From G963702155 sp963702155 (GTDB taxonomy: Bacteria; Pseudomonadota; Alphaproteobacteria; Micavibrionales; Micavibrionaceae), in contig OY969717.1 in NCBI GenBank assembly GCA_963702155.1, positions 496,001 to 560,000 on the forward strand: a DNA stretch of 64,000 bases, given 5' to 3'. This document shows, in pieces, positions 35,809-45,467 of the stretch. The notes beneath the pieces were generated by a model. It had not been told where the DNA came from. It made no database searches and worked only from the letters and a program-made list of their open reading frames with translations. Made by a program: the position numbers and the translations under genes. Position 1 is the first letter of the stretch, and the number at the start of each line of letters is the position of its first letter.

Positions 35809-37245
35809 TTAAGCATTTTTCTTAAGATCGGCAAAGGCTTCTAACGCCTTTTCACGAGATTTTTTCAGATCCACAATAGGTTTAGGATATGTTTTACCCA
35901 AAATAACACCAGCGCGATCAAGCACATCTTGCGGTGCGTCCCATGGGTTGTGAATATATTTATCCGGCATATCTTTTAATTCTGGTACATATTGTCGCAC
36001 ATATACACCTTCTTTATCAAACCGCGCGCCTTGAGACACCGGATTGAAAATTCTGAAATATGGCGCGGCATCGGCGCCGCTTCCCGCAACCCACTGCCAG
36101 CTAGCTGAGTTATTCGCCAAATCCGCATCAACCAGACAATCCCAAAACCAGTCCTCGCCATAATGCCAATGGATTAACATGTTTTTTACAAGCAACGACG
36201 CCACAATCATACGCACACGGTTATGCATCCAACCCGTTTCCCACAGTTCGCGCATCCCGGCATCTACAATCGGAATACCCGTCCGCCCTTTATGCCAAAG
36301 GCTCAGTTCTTCGTCTGTTGGATCATCCCACGCAAAACGTTCAAACTTCTCTTGTAAAGGCTCTCGCAAAATTTTAGGAAAATTATACATCAGATTATAT
36401 GAAAATTCCCGCCAACCCAGCTCACTACAAAAATGCTCTGTATCTTTCTCCCAACCTTCTGCAAATCCTGTTTGACGGGATGTATGCCAAACTTCACGCG
36501 GTGATATTTCGCCGCGATGCAAGTACGGAGATAGGCGGGATACTTTATCTTGCGAAGGATTGTTACGTCCTTCCTTGTATCCGTTAAGTCCATTTTCCAA
36601 AAAATGACCAAGCTGATCAGATGCGCCTTGCTCGCCCGGTGTCCAATACTGCTCAAATTTTTTATACCACTCATTTTCTGGCAAAAGATCCAGATGAGAT
36701 ACATCGTACCGATCGTGAAAATCTGCATAATGAATAGAAGAGGGCGCATCAATAGGTTCATCAGGTTCACGTTTTTTTAGGCATCCTTTTTTATAAAAAG
36801 GTGTGAAAACTTTATATGGACCGCCGCTTTCTTTTTCAATTTCCCAAGGCTCCCATAAAAGTGAACCGTTAAAGCTCTCAACTTCAATATCTTGCCTTTG
36901 CAAATCTTCTTTAATGCCCTTATCCCGATTGATCCGCCACGGTTCGTAACATCTGTTCCAGAACACGGCCGTTGCACCGCTATCTTTAATCAGCTCCGGT
37001 ATAATATCGTTCGCATTACCTTTGCGGAAAACCATATGCCCATCAAGGCTTTGATTTAAACTCTGTAAACTCTTACAAAGCCACCATTTTGATGCAGCGC
37101 CCATTTTCCATTCATCGGCGTTTTCATCATCCAAAATATAAACAGGTAGAATACTGTACCCCTCATCAAGTGCATGAATAAGAGCGGGGTTATCTTTTAA
37201 ACGTAAATCAAGCCTGAACCAGACGATGGCGGTTTTTTCTTTCAT
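35809..37245 (-). CDS. phrB: Deoxyribodipyrimidine photolyase
   Basis: This FAD-dependent enzyme repairs UV-made pyrimidine dimers with blue light. The 478-residue protein begins AIVWFRLDLRLKDNPAL, the photolyase alpha/beta domain. The FAD domain holds RLSPYLHRGEISPREVWH, ELGWREFSYNLMY and WMHNRVRMIVASLLVKNMLI, then the conserved ADLANNSASWQWVAGSGADA and FRIFNPVSQGARFD. The length and motifs fit a class I CPD photolyase. It follows the DHH gene on the same strand after a terminator. Confidence 0.95.
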   Translation of the reverse strand: MKEKTAIVWFRLDLRLKDNPALIHALDEGYSILPVYILDDENADEWKMGAASKWWLCKSLQSLNQSLDGHMVFRKGNANDIIPELIKDSGATAVFWNRCYEPWRINRDKGIKEDLQRQDIEVESFNGSLLWEPWEIEKESGGPYKVFTPFYKKGCLKKREPDEPIDAPSSIHYADFHDRYDVSHLDLLPENEWYKKFEQYWTPGEQGASDQLGHFLENGLNGYKEGRNNPSQDKVSRLSPYLHRGEISPREVWHTSRQTGFAEGWEKDTEHFCSELGWREFSYNLMYNFPKILREPLQEKFERFAWDDPTDEELSLWHKGRTGIPIVDAGMRELWETGWMHNRVRMIVASLLVKNMLIHWHYGEDWFWDCLVDADLANNSASWQWVAGSGADAAPYFRIFNPVSQGARFDKEGVYVRQYVPELKDMPDKYIHNPWDAPQDVLDRAGVILGKTYPKPIVDLKKSREKALEAFADLKKNA

Positions 37246-37311
37246 ACTTAAGAAAATAAAGAATGAGGCGCAGCTTTCAACTTAAATTTTCGTAAGATAT
37301 AAATTAAGCAT

Positions 37312-37347
37312 AAAAAAAATCCGCACTTTTATAAAAAAGCAAGGATT
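37312..37347 (-). terminator. Terminator downstream of the DHH phosphoesterase gene
   Basis: On the minus strand AATCC, then CTTTT-type internal pairing (TTTTTTATAAAAG), then GGATT and eight T. This is a classic U-run terminator placed 27 bases after the DHH stop and upstream of phrB. Confidence 0.75.
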
Positions 37348-37373
37348 CTAAAAAAAGATATCATATAAAAATA

Positions 37374-38337
37374 CTATCCGTAGGAATTAATTTTCTGCGT
37401 TAATTCCTGAATAACGTCATCTGATCTCAAATTTTCGACCTGACATGTCCCGGCAGCCTGATGCCCGCCACCACCATATTGCAAACAAAGCTTGCCAACA
37501 TGCGTTTTAGAAGTACGGTTTAAAATAGACTTCCCAATGGCTAAAACTGTGTTTTGTTTATTTTTACCCCATAATATATGCATGGAAATGTTGCATTGCG
37601 GGAAAAGAGCGTAAATAACAAAGCGATTACCTGCCCAGATTGTTTCCTCTTTACGTAAATCCAAAATAACAAGATTTTGATGTACAGTGGCACAACGCTC
37701 TATTTGTTCTTTAAATTTGAAATGATGTTCAAAGTAAAGATCAGCCCTCTCTTTAACATCAGGCAGCGCCAAAATTTGTTCAATGGTTTCATGATTGCGA
37801 CAATGATCAATCAGTTTCATCATAAGCTGGTAATTGGAAATATTAAAATCACGAAAACGTCCGAGGCCTGTTCGTGCATCCATAATAAAGCTCAACAAAA
37901 CCCAGCCAGCAGGGTTCAAAATTTCTTCCTTGGTGAAATCGGCCGAATTGGCCTTATCAACCGCATCCATCATATCATCGTGATACATCCGGAAACTTGT
38001 CCGCGCCCCCAAAATAATCATAAACAACCCGCGCAGCAGATGGAGCGCTTGGATCAATAATATGGTTTTCCGGTTTGCTTGCAACACGCTCGACTTCGCT
38101 CGCATGGTGATCAAACGCCATATAAACACCTTCAACATAGGGAAGGTTGGTAGTAATATCATCCGGTCCAACTTCAATCAGGCCATCTTGCATATCCTTT
38201 GGATGCGCAAACATAACTTCATCAATCATACCTAGATCTTTAAGCAGAACACCGCAAACCAGACCATCCATATCACTTCGCGTAATAAGACGGTATTTTT
38301 TGTTTTCTTCTGGCATAAGTTTGGGCTGGGATGACAT
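37374..38337 (-). pseudogene. DHH-family phosphoesterase (exopolyphosphatase-like), one frameshift
   Basis: With one extra base removed near 37981 the two frames make one protein of about 320 residues. The N-terminal frame (37975-38337) has RLITRSDMDGLVCGVLL, the DHH motif with Met for His in D-x-D, and AFDHHASEVER with the DHH triplet. The C-terminal frame has GGGGHQAAGTCQV, the DHHA1 signature, and SILNRTSKTHVG. At the joint, FPDVS-DDMMDAVDKANSA reads straight on. Homologous proteins in alphaproteobacteria are annotated as exopolyphosphatase-related; the real substrate is uncertain (inference). Confidence 0.8.
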
Positions 38338-38534
38338 ATAAAAACTCCTTGATCGTGCAGGTCAAAAATAGAATTGCATGTAAAGAATACAGTAAAGAAA
38401 GTTAATTTTCACTCAAAATAAGAAAACAAATACGAATTGTTTGTTCATTATTTTTTTTAAAAATATACATTCCAAATAGAATATTATTTAAAAAATACGC
38501 AATAAAGCTAGAGATTTTAAAAGAGCGCTAAAAG

Positions 38535-39842
38535 TTACTTACTCGCTTCTTTTTTACTCTTCTTATCCTTTTTATCTTTTTTGGGTTTATCTTTCTTATC
38601 GCTAAAGATAAAAACAGGTTTTTTCTTTTCTGTAACCGTGTCGCGTTCAACAACAACTTTATCGAGGCCTTTTTCATCAGGCACCTCAAACATCGTATCA
38701 AGCAATAGCTCTTCTAAAATAGATCGTAATCCGCGAGCGCCGGTTTTACGCTCAATCGCTTTTTCGGCAATAGCATCTAGGGCATCATCGAGTAAAGGTA
38801 AGTTCAACATCTTCCATTTCAAACAAGTTTTTGATATTGTTTTACAAGCGCATTCTTTGGCTCGTCAAAATCGTAATGAGCGCATCCTTCATCCAAATTT
38901 TCAAGTGTCGCAATAACTGGTAGACGGCCAATAAATTCGGGAATAAGACCATATTTTACCAGATCTTCAGGCTAATAAATCTTTTAATAAATCACCGATA
39001 CCGTCTGATCTTCTTCTGATCTTTAACATCAGCGCCAAATCCTATGGTTGTGCCTTGTCACGTTCTGAGATAATTTTATCAAGCCCTGCAAACGCACCGC
39101 CGCAAATAAACAGGATATTTGCTGTATCCACTTGCAAAAACTCTTGCTGTGGGTGTTTTCGCCCGCCTTGTGGGGGAACAGATGCAACTGTACCTTCCAT
39201 AAGCTTAAGCAACGCCTGCTGAACCCCTTCACCGGACACATCACGGGTGATAGACGGATTATCGGATTTACGTGAAATTTTGTCGATCTCATCAATATAA
39301 ACAATACCTTTTTGCGCGCGCTCGACATTGTAATCTGATGCTTGCAAAAGCTTTAATACAATATTTTCGACATCTTCACCAACATAACCGGCCTCGGTTA
39401 GCGTCGTGGCATCGGCCATGGTAAATGGAACATCCAGGATACGCGCTAATGTCTGTGCCAAAAGCGTTTTACCGCAACCTGTTGGACCAACAAGCAAGAT
39501 ATTGGATTTAGACAACTCAATATCCGCACCTTTGCCGCCATGCTCCAAACGCTTGTAGTGGTTGTGAACAGCAACCGAAAGCACGCGTTTCGCGCTTTCC
39601 TGACCAATCACATAATCATCAAGAACTTTTTTAATCTCGCTCGGTGTTGGGACCCCTTCGCCTTCACGTACAATCTGGCTCTTATCTTCTTCACGGATAA
39701 TATCCATGCATAGTTCAACACATTCATTACAAATGAACACATTGGGACCGGCAATTAATTTGCGAACCTCATGCTGGCTTTTCCCGCAAAAAGAACAGTA
39801 AAGCGTATTTTTAGATTCGCTGGAGCCTGAAGACTTACTCAT
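38535..39842 (-). pseudogene. clpX: ATP-dependent protease ATPase subunit ClpX (about seven indels in last third)
   Basis: ClpX unfolds substrates for ClpP. The first frame (39842 down to 39042) is clean: the zinc-binding domain CSFCGKSQHEV ... CNECVELC, Walker A GPTGCGKT, Walker B VYIDEIDKI, the GYVGEDVE pore-loop-2 segment. Then the frame breaks at a missing G after ERDK. Below it conserved ClpX pieces appear in changing frames: TTIGFGADV, GDLLKDLLA, PEDLVKYGLIPEFIGRLP, DALITILT, EPKNALVKQYQKL, FEMEDVELTFT and finally DDALDAIAEKAIERKTGARGL, open to 38535. There is no clpP next to it, unlike most bacteria. The C-terminal end is Lys-rich. Amino acids stay conserved between the breaks, so poor consensus is more likely than true decay. 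Confidence 0.85.
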
Positions 39843-40117
39843 TTATTATTATCCTGATGTGATTTTAAAAATAGGCCATGAAGTTTTTGACAATGAATCA
39901 TCTCATATACAATTTGCCAACTGATGCGCTCACTTGCAACCCTTTATAATAATTAAAATAAGATTTTAACTGATAAAATCAATATTTGAAGGTACCAAGC
40001 GACCTTTTGTACTAAACCAAAGGGTATTAACGATGCTTGTGAATGCCATATTAAATGATATATGAAAGGGATCAATACTTTTATAATATAAAAAATACAA
40101 TTTTACGGCACTACAAA

Positions 40118-40546
40118 ATGACATCACAAAATATATCAAACGCCAAGCCAGAGCATACACTTGATGAACTCAGTGATAACTTTGCTTTTTTTGAGGATTG
40201 GGAAGAGCGGTATCGCTATTTGATAGATCTCGGCCGCGCTCTACCTAAAATGGATGAGAGCTTAAAAACGGATGATCGTATTGTTAAGGGGTGCACATCT
40301 CGCGTTTGGATGGAAACAAATATAAAAAATAATGAATTTTATTTTATTGCCGACAGCGATGCACATATTGTGCGCGGTTTAATTGCACTCTTATATGCTG
40401 CATATCAGGGGCAAAAAGTTACAAAACTAAAAGATATAGACATAGAAAAGTTCTTTTCAAAAATTGGTTTGAACACACATTTAAGCCCAAACCGTCGTAA
40501 CGGTTTTTTTTCAATGGTAGAAAAGATAAAAAATTTAACGGTTTAG
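40118..40546 (+). CDS. sufE: SufE-family cysteine desulfurase sulfur acceptor
   Basis: SufE accepts sulfur from SufS for iron-sulfur cluster assembly. The 142-residue protein has the family core EERYRYLIDLGRALPKMDES and the active cysteine in RIVKGCTSRVWM, then DSDAHIVRGLIALLYAAYQG and the C-terminal LSPNRRNGFFSM with the family basic patch. ATG 40118 is chosen; upstream in-frame starts add an unrelated N-terminus. Its 3' end overlaps the convergent gene by 12 bases. Confidence 0.92.
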   Translation: MTSQNISNAKPEHTLDELSDNFAFFEDWEERYRYLIDLGRALPKMDESLKTDDRIVKGCTSRVWMETNIKNNEFYFIADSDAHIVRGLIALLYAAYQGQKVTKLKDIDIEKFFSKIGLNTHLSPNRRNGFFSMVEKIKNLTV

Positions 40547-41149
40547 CGCGCTGCTATCATTTGGCTTGGTAGTCAAATTACCTTTATCTTTACCAAGATA
40601 CAGAGCGCTTTTTAAAATATTACTAAACATCTGATCTGGCGCTTCGGCGGCCTCTCCGATTAGCTCTGCCTCAACAGAAAGTGCGGATTGATCTCCAATC
40701 CAAAGCTGGGCAATAAAAATCGTCGGCATTTGTCCAACCTTTCCTTCCCCAACAAGACCCGCCTGCTTATATTGCTCTTCTTCGCGGAAAGATGTATCAA
40801 AAGTTTGAACCAAGGTATTCTCCGTCATAGCCTTAAGGGTCGCCTCCATCACCGCGCCGCTATAGCTTTGCCGCACATCGGCATTAATCTCGGAACATAT
40901 AACTTTAAAGTTTACGGTCGATGACATGTTAAAAACTTTGGTATAGCTAACTTGCTGATAACATTTCCCGCCTTCATCACATTTTTTATTAATGTAAGGC
41001 TCTTCCGGAAACGTAATGCCAAATTCACAATAATCCGGCGAATACAGATGCCCTTCATGGGCGGTCACATCTTCAACCACATCATCTTGTGCTACGACCG
41101 TAAAGGGCAGGGTGCTCACAAAAATCAAAATAAGTAGTGTCTTTAACAT
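40535..41149 (-). CDS. Exported hypothetical protein downstream of hisS
   Basis: About 204 residues with a signal peptide (LLILIFVSTLPFTVVAQ, cut after VVA). Cysteines at DYCEFGITF, KKCDEGGKCYQQ and VICSEI suggest two disulfides. The phrase FNMSSTVNFKVICSEI and the C-terminal LWIGDQSALSVEAEL are family-like and seen in other alphaproteobacterial exported proteins as far as I recall, function unknown. ATG 41149 follows the hisS stop after one base, so the two are coupled. Confidence 0.65.
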   Translation of the reverse strand: MLKTLLILIFVSTLPFTVVAQDDVVEDVTAHEGHLYSPDYCEFGITFPEEPYINKKCDEGGKCYQQVSYTKVFNMSSTVNFKVICSEINADVRQSYSGAVMEATLKAMTENTLVQTFDTSFREEEQYKQAGLVGEGKVGQMPTIFIAQLWIGDQSALSVEAELIGEAAEAPDQMFSNILKSALYLGKDKGNLTTKPNDSSALNR

Positions 41150-41150
41150 T

Positions 41151-42482
41151 TTATGATAAATCCTCATGGTTTTTATTACTTGGCAGCACCCAAACGGCAG
41201 GGTTTGCTTGTTCTTGTTTGCCACTATCCATGCACTTGACCTCATGAATTGCGGCGTCTTCAAACGGCGGAAACCAAACATAAGGGATGCGTTTCTTCTC
41301 CGCATAGGCTAACTGTTTCTTCAGTTTTCCACCATGATAAAGTTCAACATTTATCCCGCGAGAGCGCAAGCTTTGCGCCGCGTTACTCGCGTGTGCGCGC
41401 ATATCTTCATTCGGCATAATAACAAGTATATCTGCGGGAGACAGCGCACTTTTAGGCAATCCGCCTTTACTACGAATACGGTCAAACAACCTTGAAAAGC
41501 CAATAGATATCCCAACACCGGGCAATTTTTTATTGATATAACTGCTCGCAAGATCATCATACCTGCCGCCGGAACAAATCGAGCCATAGGACGGATCATC
41601 CAAAAAGACCGTCTCGTAAACCGTGCCGGTATAATAATCCAACCCCCGAACGATTGAAAGATCCGCAACAATTGAGCCTTCCGGTAAATGCGAAAGTTGC
41701 TTCATGACAAAGGATAACTCCTCAACACCCTCGCGCATAACATCATTAAGCGGTTCTATATCGGAAATGTTTTTCTTTTTAACAAGGCCAAGTATTTTCT
41801 GAGCATTTTTAAAGGAAAGCTTTAGCTCTTCAATAAGAATGCGGCGCGTCTCGTCATCTCCGATTTTTTCAAGCTTATCAATAATCCGTGTAACATCTTC
41901 AATATTTTCAATTTCAAAGGACTGTAAAAACCCGATCAAAATTTTACGGTTTGAAATCCTGAGCTGTATTCGCTCATTCTCCATACCGGGCAGAGTACTT
42001 AATATCTCCCAAATAATTGCCGGCATTTCCACATCAAAATGAAGGGGCAGGTGGTCAACATTAATTACATCTATATCACATTGGTAAAATTCTCTAAAAC
42101 GCCCGGCCTGCGGCCTCTCTCCGCGCCATACACGCTGTATCTGGTAACGTTTGAATGGAAATACAAGATCATTAAAATGCTGCCCCACATAACGCGCTAA
42201 CGGCACGGTTTGATCAAAATGAAGCGCTAATCTCGCCTCTCTCTTATCGCTTTCATCGGCCTGCAAGCGCTCTAGAACATAAATCTCTTTATCAACATCT
42301 TCACCCTTGGCGGCTATAACATCAAGCTCTTCTACGGACGGCGTTTCAATGTTGCAATAGCCATAGCTTTCAAACACACGGCGAATATGATCAAGCCATT
42401 GTTGCTCAACCATCCGCACATCGGGAAGCCATTCGGGAAAACCGCTAATCGGTTGGGGTTTGTGTATCTTTTTCTTGCTCAT
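41151..42482 (-). CDS. hisS: Histidyl-tRNA synthetase
   Basis: This class II synthetase charges tRNA-His. The 443-residue protein has motif 1 region (GFPEWLPDVRMVEQQW), motif 2 with LALHFDQTVPLARYV and FKRYQIQRVWRGERPQAGRFREFYQCDID (each in part), the His-binding SIVRGLDYYTGTVYE, and GGRYDDLASSY. The C-terminal anticodon domain starts at DILVIMPNE. The FDQTVPLARY motif is typical of HisRS outside the classical E. coli group. It is the first gene of a two-gene unit with the exported protein. Confidence 0.92.
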   Translation of the reverse strand: MSKKKIHKPQPISGFPEWLPDVRMVEQQWLDHIRRVFESYGYCNIETPSVEELDVIAAKGEDVDKEIYVLERLQADESDKREARLALHFDQTVPLARYVGQHFNDLVFPFKRYQIQRVWRGERPQAGRFREFYQCDIDVINVDHLPLHFDVEMPAIIWEILSTLPGMENERIQLRISNRKILIGFLQSFEIENIEDVTRIIDKLEKIGDDETRRILIEELKLSFKNAQKILGLVKKKNISDIEPLNDVMREGVEELSFVMKQLSHLPEGSIVADLSIVRGLDYYTGTVYETVFLDDPSYGSICSGGRYDDLASSYINKKLPGVGISIGFSRLFDRIRSKGGLPKSALSPADILVIMPNEDMRAHASNAAQSLRSRGINVELYHGGKLKKQLAYAEKKRIPYVWFPPFEDAAIHEVKCMDSGKQEQANPAVWVLPSNKNHEDLS

Positions 42483-42547
42483 AGGCCTTTATAACTAAGC
42501 AAAAAGATAAGCCCAAGCAATAATTTAAAAATTTTGAGCAAAGAGAT

Positions 42548-43405
42548 TTAAGAATTCTCATAATCTTCATAATCCCGAAACATATCTTCAATATCATTTT
42601 GATTTTCATTTCCGTCCTCAAAATCATTTGTATCTGGCGCATTTTCTAGAAATGCTGACTTAAAATTACTTTTTTGGGGAGATGTGTGCGCATGCCAAAC
42701 ACCTAATACGGATGGTTTATTTTTACAATTTGTAAGAGTGAGTTCTTTATTTTTAAGAGTTTTTGCGATCCTCCAGTTTGGGAGATAGCTTTCATATTCG
42801 CTGATAAGATTCGGGCCTTTATAGGGTCGAATTAAAGCTTTTGAATCAACTTTTTCAAATGGGCGAATAGGAAATGATTTACAATCAAGATTATATTTGT
42901 TAATTAAATATGTAAATGATTTCTTAAATCTATCTGATTGATCAATCAACTTAATATATTTTTTCAAAAGCCCAGAAACTGGTCTTGAGCCAGAATGAAT
43001 TTTTGTGTTATGTCCGTACTTGATTGATTGTTTATATAATTTGTCAAATTTGCTGTATGGCTTATTATTGGATGGTCTAAAAGTAGTTCCTAAATCCCTG
43101 ATTTCAGGATTTAAAATGAGAATAAGATTTTGTTTTTTGTTATAGGCAATAAATTCCTTTTTATTAGATACAAAGGCTTCAGTATTATCAGATAGAAAAA
43201 ATTTGTTTTTTAAATGGTCAATAAGATCATTTTTCGAGTGAATTTCTAAACTCGAGCCATAAGATTTATGGTTATAAGTATTGATAAATTTTGAGTTATT
43301 ATCTTTTGTATAAACTCTTTCTGATGAATGTTTTTCAAACGCATGCCCGCGCCCAACGATTTCGGATATTAAGGCTTGTATAATAAAGAGGGTAGAAGTA
43401 CTCAT
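42548..43405 (-). CDS. Unknown protein with N-terminal GHAxxxH...GTxFRP module (short paralogue)
   Basis: 285 residues, with no convincing signal peptide. Residues 20-26 are GHAFEKH, residues 49-53 YGSSL, 65-70 LKNKFF, 83-89 KEFIAYN and 106-111 GTTFRP. The same ordered blocks occur at nearly the same positions in the 671-aa neighbour, so the two proteins share an N-terminal domain of about 200 residues. The order H, H, K/Y, then T-x-F-R-P resembles the catalytic layout of BECR-fold ribonuclease toxins such as colicin D and CdiA-CT types (inference). The C-terminus is acidic. The gene lies 20 bases below the large gene, so it is in the same operon. Confidence 0.6.
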   Translation of the reverse strand: MSTSTLFIIQALISEIVGRGHAFEKHSSERVYTKDNNSKFINTYNHKSYGSSLEIHSKNDLIDHLKNKFFLSDNTEAFVSNKKEFIAYNKKQNLILILNPEIRDLGTTFRPSNNKPYSKFDKLYKQSIKYGHNTKIHSGSRPVSGLLKKYIKLIDQSDRFKKSFTYLINKYNLDCKSFPIRPFEKVDSKALIRPYKGPNLISEYESYLPNWRIAKTLKNKELTLTNCKNKPSVLGVWHAHTSPQKSNFKSAFLENAPDTNDFEDGNENQNDIEDMFRDYEDYENS

Positions 43406-43425
43406 GAAAAACTCAACAATAAGAT

Positions 43426-45441
43426 TTAATTCGGCGATAAAGGCTTAACCTGAATATTCGGAATCGACGGGCTGCTTGAGCCATTAGAAAGCCCTCCTGA
43501 ATCAAGCCCTTGCGGCTTAACTCTACTAACATCGCTATCAGGGGTATCCTTTGTAAATACATCCTTAATACCATCTCCGATTTTCTCCAAAAATGGCATC
43601 ACATGGATATTAAGCCCGCCATTCTCGTGAAGCTCTCGCGCTTGCTGTTCAAACATTTCTGGGTTGCTTTTTACTTCAATTAGACTTTGGGCTTCCGGTG
43701 AAACGGAAAGATCATCCGGATTATATTTGTCTGGTAAATTCGCATGAAGTTCACTCAACGCTTCGGGCGCAATCGGCTTTATTGCTTCGATAGGCTCTGG
43801 CCTTATATCAGCTTCTACAGCGGCAACATCTTCATAAGTAACTGGCGTTTCTTCTGTAATATTACCCAAAAGTCCGGTCGGCGCTTGTATGCCAAGCTCA
43901 TTATCCGGAGCAACAACAATATCAGGAGCAGGGGGTTCATAACCCTCTCCGGCAGCATCGGCAAAATCAGCCCCCAAATTCGGAGCATTTTCAACAATAC
44001 TAGAAATATCTTCATTTGTTGAAGCAACGGGAGCGTGCGCAGCCGCAGTCGAACTCTCTATCGTATTATTAAGTTCTTCGATAAGGTCTTCGGTACTCCC
44101 TAAATTAAGCGTCGTTTCTTGCGGTTCAAAAGAATGAGGATCAGAACCTTCAATACCCATAACAGTTGAGAAATCTTCTGGTATAGCTTCATTGATGGTT
44201 TCAATGTTTATTCCAAGACCAACAAGCTTATCTTTCATCTCATCATAAGATAATCCTTGGCGTTCCGCTTCTCGCTCAACAATTTCTTGCTCTAATTTAT
44301 CAGCCATTAACTCCCCGGCTAACACAGTCGGATCTTCACTCGCAGCGGCATACGCGGTTAAAGCACCCGCCATTTCCATGGTAAATTCCGAACTAACTTC
44401 ATCGTTACTATAAGCTTCTTTAAGATTAGCGGCCGCTTCCGCACTTTCCGCAAGCACAATGCCAAGCCCAACAGCAGGCAAAATTTTTCCAACAATTTTC
44501 GCACCTTTTAAAAGCTTGCTACTGATATCTGAAAGCGTGTCTAACATCTTACTTGTTTTTCCGGCAGCCTCTATTCCATCTGACAAAGCATCTAAACCCC
44601 CGACTTTCATATCATCCAATGTGAGCCCCGATTGACCAAGCATTTCATCGCAAGCTTCAAAGGCATCATCAGCGCTATAAAAGCTTTGTAAAGTCGGAAC
44701 ACCATTCTCTATGTTTACAATGCTTGCATCATCATAATTATAAAAAATTGAAACATCATTCCCATCAGGTGTTGTATGGGAAATCGCATAACTTTCATTA
44801 TCCGTCATTACATTTGAGGCCAGAAGTTTTTGCTCATCGCTCATACCGGATAAAACTTTAGCAGCATTGTAATCTGTCGTAAGGTTGGCCTTACTCAAAC
44901 TTTGATAAGGACGAAATTCTGCATTAGGGTTATCAAGATTATTCTGATCAATAATATCATTAAGCTTATTTTGCATTGTAGGGCTTTTAGAAACACGTTT
45001 CGAATATTCATTTAAGGTAAGATCAGAGCCTTCTTGACCTTTTGCTATTCTGGAAGAGCTAGGATGCTTTTTTTCAAAATCATGTTGTTTATGGAATTTT
45101 GTACCAAAATCATTTGGTCTAAAAACTGTGCCACCATCAACGTTTTTGGTATCAAAAGCAAGCATGACATTATGTTCTGAATTATAAGCCATCAAAACAT
45201 TATCGGAAGAAATATAAGAAACAGTTTTAGGGTGATCAAAAAAATCATTTTTCAAATAATTTGAAACATCATCCGCATTATTCAAGCCCAAATCCGGACC
45301 ATAAGTAGTGTTAGTAAACTCGTTGGTGCCATGATTAAAAGACGGGTTTGGATGCCTACCTTGTATATGCTGCGCATTTGCATGCCCAAATGGAACGGTA
45401 TCACCGATAAGATTTTCTAGAACTGTTGGATTATCTGTCAT
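43426..45441 (-). CDS. Large modular protein with the same N-terminal module, hydrophobic middle and Pro/Glu-rich tail
   Basis: 671 residues from the ATG at 45441 (AAAGAG six bases upstream; the in-frame TTG at 45459 is less likely). Residues 19-25 are GHANAQH, 47-51 YGPDL, 63-68 LKNDFF, 84-87 MAYN and 104-109 GTVFRP, parallel to the 285-aa protein. A middle segment about residues 290-330 is Ala/Gly-rich and hydrophobic (KIVGKILPAVGLGIVLAESA), as in proteins that insert into membranes or form effector translocation domains. From about 440 on it is disordered, Glu/Pro/Ser-rich, then ends in SSSPSIPNIQVKPLSPN. There is no signal peptide. I suspect a secreted or injected effector; the family is unknown to me. 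Confidence 0.6.
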   Translation of the reverse strand: MTDNPTVLENLIGDTVPFGHANAQHIQGRHPNPSFNHGTNEFTNTTYGPDLGLNNADDVSNYLKNDFFDHPKTVSYISSDNVLMAYNSEHNVMLAFDTKNVDGGTVFRPNDFGTKFHKQHDFEKKHPSSSRIAKGQEGSDLTLNEYSKRVSKSPTMQNKLNDIIDQNNLDNPNAEFRPYQSLSKANLTTDYNAAKVLSGMSDEQKLLASNVMTDNESYAISHTTPDGNDVSIFYNYDDASIVNIENGVPTLQSFYSADDAFEACDEMLGQSGLTLDDMKVGGLDALSDGIEAAGKTSKMLDTLSDISSKLLKGAKIVGKILPAVGLGIVLAESAEAAANLKEAYSNDEVSSEFTMEMAGALTAYAAASEDPTVLAGELMADKLEQEIVEREAERQGLSYDEMKDKLVGLGINIETINEAIPEDFSTVMGIEGSDPHSFEPQETTLNLGSTEDLIEELNNTIESSTAAAHAPVASTNEDISSIVENAPNLGADFADAAGEGYEPPAPDIVVAPDNELGIQAPTGLLGNITEETPVTYEDVAAVEADIRPEPIEAIKPIAPEALSELHANLPDKYNPDDLSVSPEAQSLIEVKSNPEMFEQQARELHENGGLNIHVMPFLEKIGDGIKDVFTKDTPDSDVSRVKPQGLDSGGLSNGSSSPSIPNIQVKPLSPN

Positions 45442-45467
45442 ATTATACTCTTTACACAATTAAAGTT

